A DNA stretch of 64,000 nucleotides from UBA2834 sp963623365 (GTDB taxonomy: Bacteria; Patescibacteriota; Saccharimonadia; Saccharimonadales; Saccharimonadaceae). The position numbers and the translations under genes are program-made. Positions 8,771 to 18,204 of this stretch are shown piece after piece. Under the pieces are notes generated by a model. It saw only the letters and a program-made list of their open reading frames with translations. It had not been told where the DNA came from and did no database searches. Numbering within the stretch: the stretch's first letter is position 1; every line of letters starts with the position of its first letter. The DNA lies in contig CAVFJY010000005.1 in the NCBI GenBank assembly GCA_963623365.1, positions 1-64,000 of the forward strand, read 5' to 3'.

Positions 8771-8987
8771 ATTTCAGACCAAGCTTCATGCTTTCGGCTT
8801 TTTCAGCTTTGCGTTCCTCGCGCAGAATTGCTTTCTGGCGACGTTCACGCTTGGAAATTGGCTTCGAAAATCGCATACTTTCCTTTGCTGTTGCCATCAC
8901 ACCACTCTGTAAAACCTTGCGGTTGAAGCGGCGAATAATGTTTTCATTCGCTTCGTTCTGGTCTTTTCTGCTTACTTTGATTGCCAT
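8769..8987 (-). CDS. rpsU: 30S ribosomal protein bS21
   Basis: A 72-residue basic protein starting MAIKVSRKDQNEANENIIRR, with the family features FNRKVLQSGVM and the basic KRERRQKAILREERKA tail. bS21 sits near the anti-Shine-Dalgarno end of 16S rRNA. An in-frame TTG lies upstream at 8996. The extended -10 TGC-TAGAAT overlaps the recJ stop and leaves only 9 nt before this ATG, so the leader is very short. Confidence 0.9.
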   Translation of the reverse strand: MAIKVSRKDQNEANENIIRRFNRKVLQSGVMATAKESMRFSKPISKRERRQKAILREERKAEKAESMKLGLK

Positions 8988-8996
8988 ATTACCCAA

Positions 8997-9005
8997 ATTC
9001 TAGCA
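8997..9005 (-). promoter_or_regulatory. -10 box of rpsU
   Basis: TGC-TAGAAT overlapping the recJ stop codon, 9 nt before the rpsU ATG. Confidence 0.4.
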
Positions 9006-10613
9006 TAACTTCTCTATTATTTCAAGAGAAATGATATTCCCCTCCAGCGCCACTTTCCCCCGAAACTCATTTTTCGCTAGCGTAAATTGCACTTTTACTT
9101 TATCACCCACCTTCGCTGCTTTCCATTCTTCCGGTGCATAAAAAGCCATCATCTTCAACTCTTTGCCATTCTTGTCGCCAATTCTCAGTGCTACATGTTT
9201 TTCTTTCAATAGCTGCACGCCTCGCACGCTTGCACTAATCTCAAAGATCGGTTCGCTGTTGCCTTCGCCAAATGGCTCCAGCAAACCAATTTCCGCAAAC
9301 AATTCTTTATTCACCTCATTCAAATCCGTCAAAACAATATCACTCACACTCCGCAGATATTTTTCCTGATTCTTCAGCCCCAAGCTCTTATAATATTGGT
9401 TAATATACTTTCTAAACTCCGCCAATTTTTCCGCCGGCAAGCTCAAGCCGCATGCGCTCGCATGTCCGCCACCGCTCAGCAGGATCCCTTCTGGGCATTC
9501 ATGTAATGCTTTTGCCAGTGAAAATTCGCCAAAACTCCGTCCCGACCCCTTCAAGCGCCCATCTTTCAGCGCCGTTAGCGCAATCGCAGGTCTGCCATAC
9601 ATTTCCACTAGCCGCCCCGCAATAATTCCCAAGATTCCTTCGTGCCACGCCCCCGTCGCCACAATCACTTTTTCATCATCCGCCACCGCAATTTCTCGCA
9701 CCGCCGCATCTTGCGCCTCGCGCCGCTCATGATTTAACCCGTCCAGCTCATTCGCTAGCACAAAAGCCTTCGACCGACTCGTCGCCATCATTAAATCTAA
9801 CGCCAAATCCGCACTTTTCATCCGCCCCGCCGCATTAATCCGCGGCCCCAACTGAAAACCGATTGCATGCGTGTTTAGCTTATCCAAATCTACACTCGCC
9901 ACTCGCGCCAGCTCTCGAATTCCCGCTCGTCGCGTCTTCGCCAAAACCTTCATACCGTAATAACTCAAAATTCTATTTTCACCTCGCAATTCCATCGCAT
10001 CGCAAATCGTCCCGATTACCACCAAATCCAACAGCCACTTCTCTTGCCCATCACATTTGCCACCATTCTTTCGCATATTCAGTGCCCGTGCCAAACTAAA
10101 AGCCACACCTACGCCCGCCATTCGTCGTCCCACCTCGTCGCCTCGCTTTGGGTTAATCACCGCCACTGCGCTCTTTGGCACTTGCGAAATCTCATGATGG
10201 TCCGTCACAATCGTCTCAATCCCTCGCGCCAGCAGCGCTGCAATTGTCTCTTCTGACCCCGACCCGCAGTCTACTGTAATCACCAAATTCGCCCCTCGCT
10301 TCGCAATTTTCTCTACTGCCGGCAAATTCAGACCATAACCATCGATAAAGCGATTCGGCAAAATCACCTCCACGCGCCTGCAACCAAAATATTTCAGCGC
10401 ATCACCCAGCAAGGTACTTGAACTCACGCCGTCCGCATCATAATCGCCGTAAATAACAATCTTCTCACTCATGGCTCGCGCCTGTTCAATCCGCGCTACC
10501 GCCGCTTTCATTCCCTCTAACTCAAAGGGATCAAACAAATCCTCATATTTTGGCCGCAAAAAACTCTCATCCAGCCCACGCGCCGCCAAGAGCTGCTTAA
10601 ATATCTTTGTCAT
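9000..10613 (-). CDS. recJ: Single-stranded-DNA exonuclease RecJ
   Basis: 5'-3' single-strand exonuclease used in recombination and repair. The 537-residue protein has the DHH-family motifs IYGDYDADGVSS (about 54-65), VDCGSG (114-119) and TDHHE (137-141). Next come the DHHA1 motif LSGGGHASACGL and a C-terminal OB-like region. The start overlaps the stop of the upstream winged-helix gene by ATGA, so the two are coupled. Confidence 0.94.
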   Translation of the reverse strand: MTKIFKQLLAARGLDESFLRPKYEDLFDPFELEGMKAAVARIEQARAMSEKIVIYGDYDADGVSSSTLLGDALKYFGCRRVEVILPNRFIDGYGLNLPAVEKIAKRGANLVITVDCGSGSEETIAALLARGIETIVTDHHEISQVPKSAVAVINPKRGDEVGRRMAGVGVAFSLARALNMRKNGGKCDGQEKWLLDLVVIGTICDAMELRGENRILSYYGMKVLAKTRRAGIRELARVASVDLDKLNTHAIGFQLGPRINAAGRMKSADLALDLMMATSRSKAFVLANELDGLNHERREAQDAAVREIAVADDEKVIVATGAWHEGILGIIAGRLVEMYGRPAIALTALKDGRLKGSGRSFGEFSLAKALHECPEGILLSGGGHASACGLSLPAEKLAEFRKYINQYYKSLGLKNQEKYLRSVSDIVLTDLNEVNKELFAEIGLLEPFGEGNSEPIFEISASVRGVQLLKEKHVALRIGDKNGKELKMMAFYAPEEWKAAKVGDKVKVQFTLAKNEFRGKVALEGNIISLEIIEKLC

Positions 10614-10912
10614 CCGATAATCTTGTTCGGCGTTTTCTTGGCGTCTTCCGCCTGCTGACTCTTAATCACGATACTCTGCAGTTCTTTCAAAATTGGGAAT
10701 TGTTTATTAGTCTGGTAAATGCTCGTATTTCCCTTTTTTGTCACAATCAAGAAACCGCCCTTTGTTAAGCGTCGTAGCTCTCGCTGAATATTTCCAGGGT
10801 CTTCCTTAATCAGCTTCGACAAGCCCCGTACGTGCGTCTTAAAATCTGGGTATTTTGCGAATACCACAATAATCTTCCGCCGCACCCGACTCGTTACGAA
10901 AACGTCTAACAC
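10610..10912 (-). CDS. Winged-helix DNA-binding protein
   Basis: A 100-residue protein with a predicted winged helix: KTHVRGLSKLIKEDPGNIQRELRRLTKGG is a typical HTH-wing pattern, followed by a beta hairpin (FLIVTKKGNTSIYQTN). It resembles the N-terminal part of the 201-residue protein at 42980. The GTG start at 10912 follows AAGGAGG. The -35 of its promoter (TTGTAG) overlaps a half-site of the palindrome discussed for the small RNA locus, so autoregulation is possible but unproven. Confidence 0.7.
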   Translation of the reverse strand: MLDVFVTSRVRRKIIVVFAKYPDFKTHVRGLSKLIKEDPGNIQRELRRLTKGGFLIVTKKGNTSIYQTNKQFPILKELQSIVIKSQQAEDAKKTPNKIIG

Positions 10913-10930
10913 TTAACCTCCTTATTACTT

Positions 10931-10959
10931 TCATTTTATGCAACTTTTGTTTTTTCTAC
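10931..10959 (-). promoter_or_regulatory. Promoter of winged-helix gene and recJ
   Basis: TTGTAG, a 17-nt spacer and TAAAAT on the minus strand, divergent from priA. Confidence 0.5.
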
Positions 10960-11010
10960 AACACTTGACATTTCCTTTTTAGCAAATTCTCATCCTTAAT
11001 CTATCTGTAG

Positions 11011-11016
11011 TAAAAT
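11011..11016 (+). promoter_or_regulatory. Leaderless-type -10 box of priA
   Basis: TAAAAT, then ATAGCC (6 nt), then the ATG at 11023. Confidence 0.55.
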
Positions 11017-11022
11017 ATAGCC

Positions 11023-13017
11023 ATGCATTATTATCTGGTCGCCCCCGCTAAAACTTTCCACGAGACGGATAATTTGCTTACTTATGCTAGCGATTCGCCT
11101 CTGAGAATTGGTCATCTCGTTGAGATTCCGCTCGGTCGTCAGACTACTTATGGAATTGTTGTAAAAAATACAACAAAACCTGATTTCCCCACCAAGCCCA
11201 TTATTCGCTTGCTCTACGACCAAGCCCTGCCGCCACAACTACTCAAAGCGCTTACTTGGCTCACCGATTATTATCGTTGCCCGATGTCTATCGTTGTCCA
11301 GGCAATGCTGCCACGCGGCATCACTAAGAAACGCCGCGCCGTTCGTCATGCCGTTACTGCTCGTCAAGCCGTCACCACCATCAGCGACCAAGCATCCATA
11401 GCCAATACTGCCACCGCACCCACTCTCGCTCCAGCCGACATCCCGCTCAATGCCGCTCAGCAACGCGCCCTCGCCACCATCAGCACCAATTCCGCCAACA
11501 CTATTCTGCTTCACGGTATTACTGGCTCCGGCAAAACTAACATTTATCTTGCACTCGCTCGTCAAACCCTTGCCGTTGGTCAGTCCGTCATTTTGCTTGT
11601 TCCCGAAATCGCCCTCACTTCTCAGCTCGTCCAAAATTTCCAGAACCACTTCGAAGATGTCATCTTGCTCCACTCTCAGCAAACCGAAGCCGTTCGCCAT
11701 CGCCTCTGGGAGCAAGCCTTGCGCGCCACTACGCCGCAAATTATTATCGGTCCGCGTTCCGCTCTCTTTGCCCCCGTCGCCCAGCTGGGTTTAATCATCA
11801 TCGACGAAGCCCACGAGCCCTCCTATCACCAAGATCAAAATCCCAAATATTCCGCCCTTCGTCTTGCCGCTATTATGTCTAAGACTCTGCTCGGTTCCGC
11901 CACGCCACTCGTCGCCGATTATTACATCTGTCAGCGACATCATGCCGTCGTCGCGCTCACCGAACTCGCCGTCAAATCCTCCAAAACTGCCCACATTTCC
12001 GTTATCGATCTTAAAAATCGCCCCGACTTTACTCGTAGCCGCATACTCAGCAATCCTCTCATCGCTAGCATCCAAACTTCCCTCGACCATCATCAGCAAA
12101 GCCTAATTTTCCATAACCGTCGCGGCACCGCGCCCCTCACCATCTGCGACCATTGTGGCTGGCAAGCCCTCTGTACCAATTGTTTCCTCCCGCTTGTTCT
12201 TCATGCCGACCAATACACTATGCGCTGCCACACTTGCGGTCGTCATTATCCCGTCCCCACCGCCTGCCCCGATTGTGGCAATGCCACTATTCATCACAAA
12301 GGCTTCGGCACCAAACTCATTGAAGCCGAGCTTCGTAGACTCTTCCCTCATGCCCGCATCGCCCGTTTCGATGCCGACACTGAATCTAACCAGCAGCTTC
12401 ACAAGATTTATACAGCCGTTCATGCTGGCGATTATGATCTTCTTGTCGGCACCCAAACGATTGCCAAAGGTTTTGATTTTCCGCGACTCAGCACGCTCGG
12501 CGTTGTTCAAGCCGATGCCGGACTTAGCCTGCCCGACTATGCTTCCGAAGAACGCACTTATGAATTGATCACTCAAGTTATTGGTCGTGCCAATCGTGGC
12601 CATCAAGACAGTAATATTTTTATCCAAAGTTTTCAGCCCGACCACCCCATTATCGGCTTTGCCACTACTGGCGATTACGCCGGTCTCTACCAATATTTAA
12701 TTCAGAAACGCCAACAAAGCACTCTACCCCCATACAGTTTTTTACTCAAACTTTCCCTAACTTACAAAACCGAAAGCAGCACCGTCCAGAACATCCAAAA
12801 ATTGCATAAAAAAATTATTCAAACCATTCATGCTCAGTCGCTCACCCAAATTATCGCCACGCCGCCCATGCCCGCTTTTCATGAGCGCAGCAATTCCGGC
12901 TATTCCTGGCAAATTGTCTTAAAAGCCAAATCCCGCAAAGACTTACTCATACTCTTCGATCAACTCCCCAAAAATTCGCACCTACATTTCGACTTCGACC
13001 CGCCCACCCTGCTCTAG
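11023..13017 (+). CDS. priA: Primosomal replication restart helicase PriA
   Basis: Superfamily 2 3'-5' helicase that reloads the replisome at stalled forks. The 664 residues have an N-terminal fork-binding domain (VEIPLGRQTTYGIV), Walker A GITGSGKT near 165, DEAH near 260, and a zinc-binding insert (CDHCGWQALC, CHTCGRHYPVPTACPDCG) around 375-425. The helicase motif HNRRGTAP and the late motif TQVIGRANRG are present. It has no Shine-Dalgarno sequence and is predicted leaderless. It heads the priA-def-fmt run, an arrangement seen in many bacteria. A perfect GTTGTA-N5-TACAAC palindrome lies inside the gene at 11158-11174. Confidence 0.96.
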   Translation: MHYYLVAPAKTFHETDNLLTYASDSPLRIGHLVEIPLGRQTTYGIVVKNTTKPDFPTKPIIRLLYDQALPPQLLKALTWLTDYYRCPMSIVVQAMLPRGITKKRRAVRHAVTARQAVTTISDQASIANTATAPTLAPADIPLNAAQQRALATISTNSANTILLHGITGSGKTNIYLALARQTLAVGQSVILLVPEIALTSQLVQNFQNHFEDVILLHSQQTEAVRHRLWEQALRATTPQIIIGPRSALFAPVAQLGLIIIDEAHEPSYHQDQNPKYSALRLAAIMSKTLLGSATPLVADYYICQRHHAVVALTELAVKSSKTAHISVIDLKNRPDFTRSRILSNPLIASIQTSLDHHQQSLIFHNRRGTAPLTICDHCGWQALCTNCFLPLVLHADQYTMRCHTCGRHYPVPTACPDCGNATIHHKGFGTKLIEAELRRLFPHARIARFDADTESNQQLHKIYTAVHAGDYDLLVGTQTIAKGFDFPRLSTLGVVQADAGLSLPDYASEERTYELITQVIGRANRGHQDSNIFIQSFQPDHPIIGFATTGDYAGLYQYLIQKRQQSTLPPYSFLLKLSLTYKTESSTVQNIQKLHKKIIQTIHAQSLTQIIATPPMPAFHERSNSGYSWQIVLKAKSRKDLLILFDQLPKNSHLHFDFDPPTLL

Positions 13018-13053
13018 TCGTCGCTTATGCTCGCTCGTTGTAATCAATTATGT

Positions 13054-13059
13054 TAAAAT
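13054..13059 (+). promoter_or_regulatory. -10 box just upstream of def
   Basis: Extended TGT-TAAAAT, 8 nt before the def ATG at 13068. Confidence 0.45.
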
Positions 13060-13067
13060 CATATCTA

Positions 13068-13655
13068 ATGAACACTGCAAAAAAAGAAGTTATCGTCACT
13101 CCTGACCCTCGTTTGCGCCAAAAATCCACCAAAGCCAAAGCCAACGATGCCGCCACTCAACGCATCATCGCCGAGATGATTCAATCTTGTATCGATTGGG
13201 AGAATGAGCACGAATTCGAATTATCTGCCGCCATGGCTGCTCCTCAGCTCGGCTATAACAGGCGTATTATTGTCGTCCGTGAAGATATGAGCAATAAAGA
13301 TAACACTAACTTTACCGCTCTCCTAAATCCCGAAGTCATCAAAACTGAAGGCAAAGTCGTCGAAGATTACGAAGGCTGTCTTTCCGTGCCGACCATTTAT
13401 GGCAAAGTTCCCCGCCCTACCAAAGCTCGCATTAAAGCTCAGCTCGAAGATGGCACCGAAGTTCGTCTCAAGGCTACTGACTTTCTCGCTCGCACTATTT
13501 TGCACGAAATTGACCATTTAAACGGCATCCTTTTTATCGACCATATCAAAGACAACCCACAAGCTTTCTATCAGCTCGACGATAAAGGCGACCTTGTTCC
13601 GCTCGATTACGCTACTCACATCAAAGACAATCCCGATCTTTGGCCAGAGGACTAA
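13068..13655 (+). CDS. def: Peptide deformylase
   Basis: Removes the formyl group from new N-termini. The 195 residues contain the three family motifs: SAAMAAPQLG (motif 1), EGCLSVP (motif 2, metal Cys) and HEIDHLNG (motif 3, HExxH). An in-frame ATG at 13050 would fall upstream of the -10 box at 13054, so the ATG at 13068 is preferred. It is followed after one base by fmt, the enzyme that adds methionyl-tRNA formylation. Confidence 0.95.
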   Translation: MNTAKKEVIVTPDPRLRQKSTKAKANDAATQRIIAEMIQSCIDWENEHEFELSAAMAAPQLGYNRRIIVVREDMSNKDNTNFTALLNPEVIKTEGKVVEDYEGCLSVPTIYGKVPRPTKARIKAQLEDGTEVRLKATDFLARTILHEIDHLNGILFIDHIKDNPQAFYQLDDKGDLVPLDYATHIKDNPDLWPED

Positions 13656-13656
13656 T

Positions 13657-14532
13657 ATGAGCAAACTCATATTCTTTGGCAACGAACAGCTCGCCCAAGG
13701 TGTCAAATATCGCACGCCAATTTTCGACGCACTGCTAGCCAGTCCACACGAAATTTGCGCGCTTGTTTTGCCCGACGCTCATACCCGTAAGCCCTTCGCC
13801 GTTGCACAGCTCGCCGAAAAGCATCATATCCCCATTCATTATGTCCATCGCGGCAAAGATCTCCTGCCTATCATTCAACAATATCAGCCCGACCTCGGCA
13901 TTCTCGCCGCTTTTGGTAAATTAGTTCCCGACGCCGCCATTAATGCTATTCCTTGCGGCATTATTAATGTCCATCCATCGCTACTACCCAAATATCGCGG
14001 TACCACGCCCATCGAAAGTCCACTTTTAAACGGCGATCCTGAGACGGGCGTTTCTGTAATGCGTCTCGTTAAAGCCATGGATGCTGGCCCAATTCTCGCT
14101 CAAGCTACCGTCGCTATCACCCCTGAAACTACCAAACAATCGCTCTACGATCAGCTCTCTCAACTCGGCGCCCAGCTCATTTCCGACCTTTTAGGTGCTA
14201 TCCTTACTAAAACTGCCCCTGAGACGCTACAGGACGACGCAGCAGCCACTTTTACGACTAAACTTAATAAGAATATGTCGGAACTCAAATTTGCCGAGAA
14301 AGCCGCTCAGACGCTCTGCAATGAGGTTCGCGCTTTCGCTGGCTTTCCGAAATCCAAGACCACTTTGCTCGGTATTCCTTGCACAATTACCGCCGCTCAT
14401 GTTGCCGCCACGCCTACTACTGCGCTCGACCAACGCTGCGTCGACGGCCAATATTTTATTATCGATCGTCTTCTTCCCGAAAATTCCAAAGAAATGGACG
14501 CCAAAAGCTTCCTTAACGGCCATCGCCATTAA
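13657..14532 (+). CDS. fmt: Methionyl-tRNA formyltransferase
   Basis: Formylates Met-tRNA for initiation. The 291-residue protein starts MSKLIFFGNEQLAQGVKY. It has the catalytic HPSLLPKYRG segment (Asn-His-Asp set in IINVHPSLLPKYRG and MDAGPILAQ) and a short C-terminal OB-like domain. It is slightly shorter than the usual 310. The start lies one base after the def stop; the open frame extending into def is not used. Confidence 0.95.
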   Translation: MSKLIFFGNEQLAQGVKYRTPIFDALLASPHEICALVLPDAHTRKPFAVAQLAEKHHIPIHYVHRGKDLLPIIQQYQPDLGILAAFGKLVPDAAINAIPCGIINVHPSLLPKYRGTTPIESPLLNGDPETGVSVMRLVKAMDAGPILAQATVAITPETTKQSLYDQLSQLGAQLISDLLGAILTKTAPETLQDDAAATFTTKLNKNMSELKFAEKAAQTLCNEVRAFAGFPKSKTTLLGIPCTITAAHVAATPTTALDQRCVDGQYFIIDRLLPENSKEMDAKSFLNGHRH

Positions 14533-14551
14533 ACCGTCAAAGCGCCCCGCA

Positions 14552-14586
14552 AAAATCCCCCCTCAAACCAAGGGGGAATTTTTTTA
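14552..14586. terminator. Bidirectional terminator between fmt and DUF5663 gene
   Basis: AATCCCCC and GGGGGAATT arms with A- and T-runs on both sides, between convergent genes. Confidence 0.75.
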
Positions 14587-14604
14587 AAATCAGCTCAAGC
14601 TTAG

Positions 14605-15024
14605 CTAGGCACTTTGCAAAATTGCATCCTTTTGCGACGCAATTTCTTCTTGCAAACCCTGCAACGCTTCCTTAATCAAATCCTGATATTGCGGGCAATT
14701 CTTGTCCAGCCATTTCGCCGTCACAAAGTCATTCAAGAATTCCGGCGTACCTTCCTCATCTTCCGCGCCAACTAGCAATTTCTTATAAACTTCATCATTC
14801 TTATAATCGCCCATTTGCGCTAACAATTGTTGCACCGTCGCTTGGTCATTATCGATAATCTTCTCAAATTCATCCAGCTGTTCTTCGGTCAGACCCTCAC
14901 TCATCTTTTCGCCAATCCGCACCTCAAATTGGTCTTGCGCATATTGCAAAAAGTTAGCTTTTTCCTCTTCCGGCATACCCGAGAGGCCAACGCTCTCTAG
15001 GAAGCTTTCGTCAAATTGAAACAT
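14605..15024 (-). CDS. DUF5663-like protein
   Basis: A 139-residue acidic helical protein. The N-terminus FDESFLESVGLSGMPEEEKA and the following RIGEKMSEGLTEEQLDEFEK match the pattern I associate with the Patescibacteria-wide DUF5663 family. There is no signal peptide or transmembrane segment. Role unknown. It lies downstream of infB but has a separate gap of about 60 nt. Confidence 0.65.
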   Translation of the reverse strand: MFQFDESFLESVGLSGMPEEEKANFLQYAQDQFEVRIGEKMSEGLTEEQLDEFEKIIDNDQATVQQLLAQMGDYKNDEVYKKLLVGAEDEEGTPEFLNDFVTAKWLDKNCPQYQDLIKEALQGLQEEIASQKDAILQSA

Positions 15025-15087
15025 CGCCTTTTTCTCCTATTTTCCCCATTGTAGCACAAAAAGCTTCTGTTTATAAACTTCAGCCCC

Positions 15088-16860
15088 TTAGGCAATCTTT
15101 TTCTTCTTGTATTCGCGGGTAAAGAATTTAATCGTATCGCCAATTTGCAATTGAATTTTCTTTTCTGTCTTTAGCGACATTCCACCAATTTCGCCCGTCG
15201 CTAGCGATGGCACATTCACTTTCCCCTCTTGGGTATTTTCGACTTCAATTTCGCCTAGCAATTCTTTCTTGCGATATGCCCGTCCCAACATCCCAGGCGC
15301 CACTCGACCACTCTTTACTTGTCCGCCACAAATAATTTCCGTTCGCTCTGTTCTAAATACGCCTTTAATTTCCAGTTCGCCCGTCTCCGACTCAACCACT
15401 TCCGCATCCAGCATATTTTCCATATCACGTTTTGCGTCGTCCAGCAATTCATAAATCACCCGAAATACACGCACCGGCACGCCATTTCGCTCCGCCATCT
15501 TCGCAATTGCATTCGGCACCGTCACATTAAAGCCATAAATTACTGTCTTGCTGCCTGAGGCCATATAGATATCATTTTCCGAAATCGCCCCCACGCCTGT
15601 CGATACAATGTTCAGTGTAATCTCACCCTGCGTATCAATCATCCGCAGCGAATCCACCACCGATGTCACCGAACCCGCCACATCGCCTTTCACGATTACA
15701 TTGAAAGTTTTGGTGTTATCCGCCACATTCATCATCCGCAACATATCCGTCGCCGTTACGTTTGCCGACGCCGATTCGTCATTTTCCGCTTGCGCATTCA
15801 ACAACGCCATCTTTCGTGCCGTCTTCTCGTCCGCCACTTCCTCAAACTTATCACCAAAATTCGGCAGCTCTTTAAAGCCCGTAATCACTACTGGTGTCGA
15901 CGGCATTGCTTTACCCTTCGGCTTATTTTTCCAGTCCACCATCGTCCGAATCTTCGCATAAGTCTTACCCGCCACAATAAATTCGCCTGTCTTCAACTCG
16001 CCACCCGTCACTAGCAAGTTCACCACCGAACCCTTGCCTACTTCCATGTGGCTTTCAATAATCAAACCTTCCGCCGGAATATCAATATCCGCTTTCAGCT
16101 CATCAATATCTGCCGTCAGCAAAATCATATCCAGCAATTTTTCCACATTCTCGCCCGTCTTCGCCGAAATTGGCACCATAATCGTATCGCCACCCCATTC
16201 TTCTGGATTCAAATTGAAATCCGTCGCCAATTGTGCCTTCGTTCGATCGATATTCGCCCCCTCTTTGTCAATCTTATTAATCGCTACAATAATTTTCGCA
16301 TTCGCCGCTTCCGCAAATTTAATCGCTTCTGCCGTCTGTGGTTTCACGCCATCATCTGCCGCCACCACAATCACTACGATATCCGTTAGCATCGCGCCAT
16401 GCTGCCGAATCGCCGCAAAGGCTTCATGCCCAGGCGTATCCAAAAAGGTAATCTTCCGGTCATGATATTCCATCTGATAAGCCGAAATGTGCTGTGTAAT
16501 CCCGCCCGCTTCATGTTCAACTGTTTTTTTCTTCAACAAAGTGTCCAATAAGGTCGTTTTACCATGGTCGACATGCCCCATCACTGCTACCACCGGCGGC
16601 CGCAATTTCGCATCTTTCGACAATTCCCGCTTCACGCCAGGAATTTTCGCCGAATTCTCTTTCTTCTCAAAGCGCACATGCTCAAAGCCCAGCTCTTCAG
16701 TCATAATCTGCGCCGTCTCCGCGTCTAATCGCTGATTAATCGTCGCCATAATGCCATTCTTAAACAGCTCGCCAATCAAATGCGTCACCGATATGCCCAA
16801 AGCATTCGCCAGCTCGTCTACTGTTATCGAGCCAGAAATTTGTATTACCTTTTCTTCCAT
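15088..16860 (-). CDS. infB: Translation initiation factor IF-2
   Basis: GTPase that delivers initiator tRNA to the 30S subunit. The 590-residue protein has a short N-terminal IF2-N-like module (ITVDELANALGISVTHLIGELFKNG). The G domain has GHVDHGKT at 95-102, DTPGHE near 141 and NKID. Beta-barrel domain 2 and C-terminal domains follow. It is much shorter than E. coli IF-2 because the long N-terminal region is missing, a common state in reduced genomes. Confidence 0.96.
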   Translation of the reverse strand: MEEKVIQISGSITVDELANALGISVTHLIGELFKNGIMATINQRLDAETAQIMTEELGFEHVRFEKKENSAKIPGVKRELSKDAKLRPPVVAVMGHVDHGKTTLLDTLLKKKTVEHEAGGITQHISAYQMEYHDRKITFLDTPGHEAFAAIRQHGAMLTDIVVIVVAADDGVKPQTAEAIKFAEAANAKIIVAINKIDKEGANIDRTKAQLATDFNLNPEEWGGDTIMVPISAKTGENVEKLLDMILLTADIDELKADIDIPAEGLIIESHMEVGKGSVVNLLVTGGELKTGEFIVAGKTYAKIRTMVDWKNKPKGKAMPSTPVVITGFKELPNFGDKFEEVADEKTARKMALLNAQAENDESASANVTATDMLRMMNVADNTKTFNVIVKGDVAGSVTSVVDSLRMIDTQGEITLNIVSTGVGAISENDIYMASGSKTVIYGFNVTVPNAIAKMAERNGVPVRVFRVIYELLDDAKRDMENMLDAEVVESETGELEIKGVFRTERTEIICGGQVKSGRVAPGMLGRAYRKKELLGEIEVENTQEGKVNVPSLATGEIGGMSLKTEKKIQLQIGDTIKFFTREYKKKKIA

Positions 16861-16973
16861 TTTCTAGCTCCTTTCTACTTAACTGATACTAATGTATAAA
16901 AAAATACACAAAAAACTGCCTTTATTTTACCACAATCTTCACCCTTAAGCAATGCTCCCGCTTATTCCATCAA

Positions 16974-17011
16974 AAAATCTGCACCCATTCCAGATGCAGA
17001 TTTGTTCAGTC
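16974..17011 (-). terminator. rpsA terminator
   Basis: AAATCTGCA and TGCAGATTT arms followed by a T-run on the minus strand. Confidence 0.7.
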
Positions 17012-17016
17012 TTGGA

Positions 17017-18084
17017 CTATTTCTTGTCCGCAAAGCTTAAAGAAATCTTGCGACCATCTTTATCAATGTCTAGTACCTTAAATTCTTTGCGCTCATTTAG
17101 CGTAAAGATTTTTTCTGGGTCGACATCACTACCTTCGCCGAGTTCCGAAACATGCACCAAAGCTTCCACCGCTGGCGAGATTTGCACGAATGCGCCAAAT
17201 GGCGTAATCCGCGTAATCGTCCCCTCAACTTTGTCGCCTTTCTTGAAATTGGCGATTTCTGATAGCCATGGATCTTCCTGCAATTGCTTCATCGACAAAC
17301 TCAAGCGATCCTTATCAATTGCGATAATCTTCGCTTCGACCGTGTCGCCAACCTTTACGTAATCTGCTGGGCTATTTACGCGTTCCCAAGAAATCTCAGA
17401 AATGTGCACCAAGCCCTCAATCCCATCGACATTCACAAAAATACCGAAGTCGACTACGCCTGTCACCACACCCTTCACTACGTCGCCTACCGACAATTGC
17501 GCAAAACGTTCCGCCAGACCGTCTTTGATTGCTTCTTTTTCCGACAAAATCAGTTTATTAGTCTTGCGATCCGCATCCAAAATTCGTACGCGAATAGCCT
17601 GACCAACCAAGGCGTTCAAGCGTTGCAAAATTTCATCTTTGTCTGAGCTACCCACGCGTGGATAATGCTCTGCCGACAATTGTGAAACTGGCAAGAAACC
17701 CCGAATACCTTCGTATTCCACCAACAAACCACCCCGGTTCGCATCGTATGGTTGTACCTCGATAATTTCGCCTGCTTCCAATTTCGCAGCGATTTCATCC
17801 CAACCCTTCTCTTTAACAGCCTTGCGGAGCGATAGCAATACCATGCCATCTTCCATTTCTGTATCGATAACGCTTGCCGAAACCGCATCACCTTCTTTTA
17901 GTTGGCGCCCAAAGGCAACCTCGCGACGTGGCACTAATCCCACTCCGCGCGCGCCGAGATCAATCAAAATCTCGTGTTTTTTGACCGACATCACCGTACC
18001 TTCGATAGTGTCGCCCAGTACAATTGGCTGAATTTCTTCTGCTGCTAGCAGTTCATCCATTGTAAGTTTAGCTTTTGTAGCCAT
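17017..18084 (-). CDS. rpsA: Ribosomal protein bS1, four S1 domains
   Basis: RNA-binding protein of the 30S subunit. The 355 residues contain four S1 beta-barrels (roughly 19-90, 105-180, 198-270 and 285-350), with repeated GxVxxIxxFGxFV-type motifs such as GVVTGVVDFGIFVNVDGIEG and GTITRITPFGAFVQISPAVE. E. coli S1 has six domains; four is usual in many other phyla. Its leader holds mutually exclusive hairpins, see 18101-18175. Confidence 0.92.
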   Translation of the reverse strand: MATKAKLTMDELLAAEEIQPIVLGDTIEGTVMSVKKHEILIDLGARGVGLVPRREVAFGRQLKEGDAVSASVIDTEMEDGMVLLSLRKAVKEKGWDEIAAKLEAGEIIEVQPYDANRGGLLVEYEGIRGFLPVSQLSAEHYPRVGSSDKDEILQRLNALVGQAIRVRILDADRKTNKLILSEKEAIKDGLAERFAQLSVGDVVKGVVTGVVDFGIFVNVDGIEGLVHISEISWERVNSPADYVKVGDTVEAKIIAIDKDRLSLSMKQLQEDPWLSEIANFKKGDKVEGTITRITPFGAFVQISPAVEALVHVSELGEGSDVDPEKIFTLNERKEFKVLDIDKDGRKISLSFADKK

Positions 18085-18104
18085 TTATGCTTTTTCCTTT
18101 CGTT

Positions 18105-18171
18105 AGAACTGCTCATTTATCTTCATGTCACCCATACCACAAAAACAAGTGAGCAGTTCTACTCTGCTCAC
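18105..18171 (-). promoter_or_regulatory. Alternative-hairpin leader of rpsA
   Basis: Read on the minus strand, GTGAGCAG (18156-18149) is the second copy of a three-part set. The segment at 18160-18149 can pair with CTGCTCAC at 18171-18164 (8 bp, at the 5' end of the mRNA). It can instead pair through AGAACTGCTCA with TGAGCAGTTCT (18115-18105, 11 bp), which ends just before the rpsA ribosome-binding site. The two foldings exclude each other. A control of rpsA, possibly autogenous, is inferred. Confidence 0.5.
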
Positions 18172-18174
18172 TAT

Positions 18175-18204
18175 TTTAACCTGTTCCATAGATAAAGTAA
18201 AGCC
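18175..18204 (-). promoter_or_regulatory. rpsA promoter
   Basis: TTTACT, a 17-nt spacer and TAAAAT on the minus strand. It starts at the stop codon of the upstream gene. Confidence 0.55.

Noticed and set aside
11239..12693. Long antisense frames inside priA (166, 102 and 196 codons)
   Set aside because: They mirror the codon bias of priA, have no ribosome-binding sites, and encode no recognisable protein.
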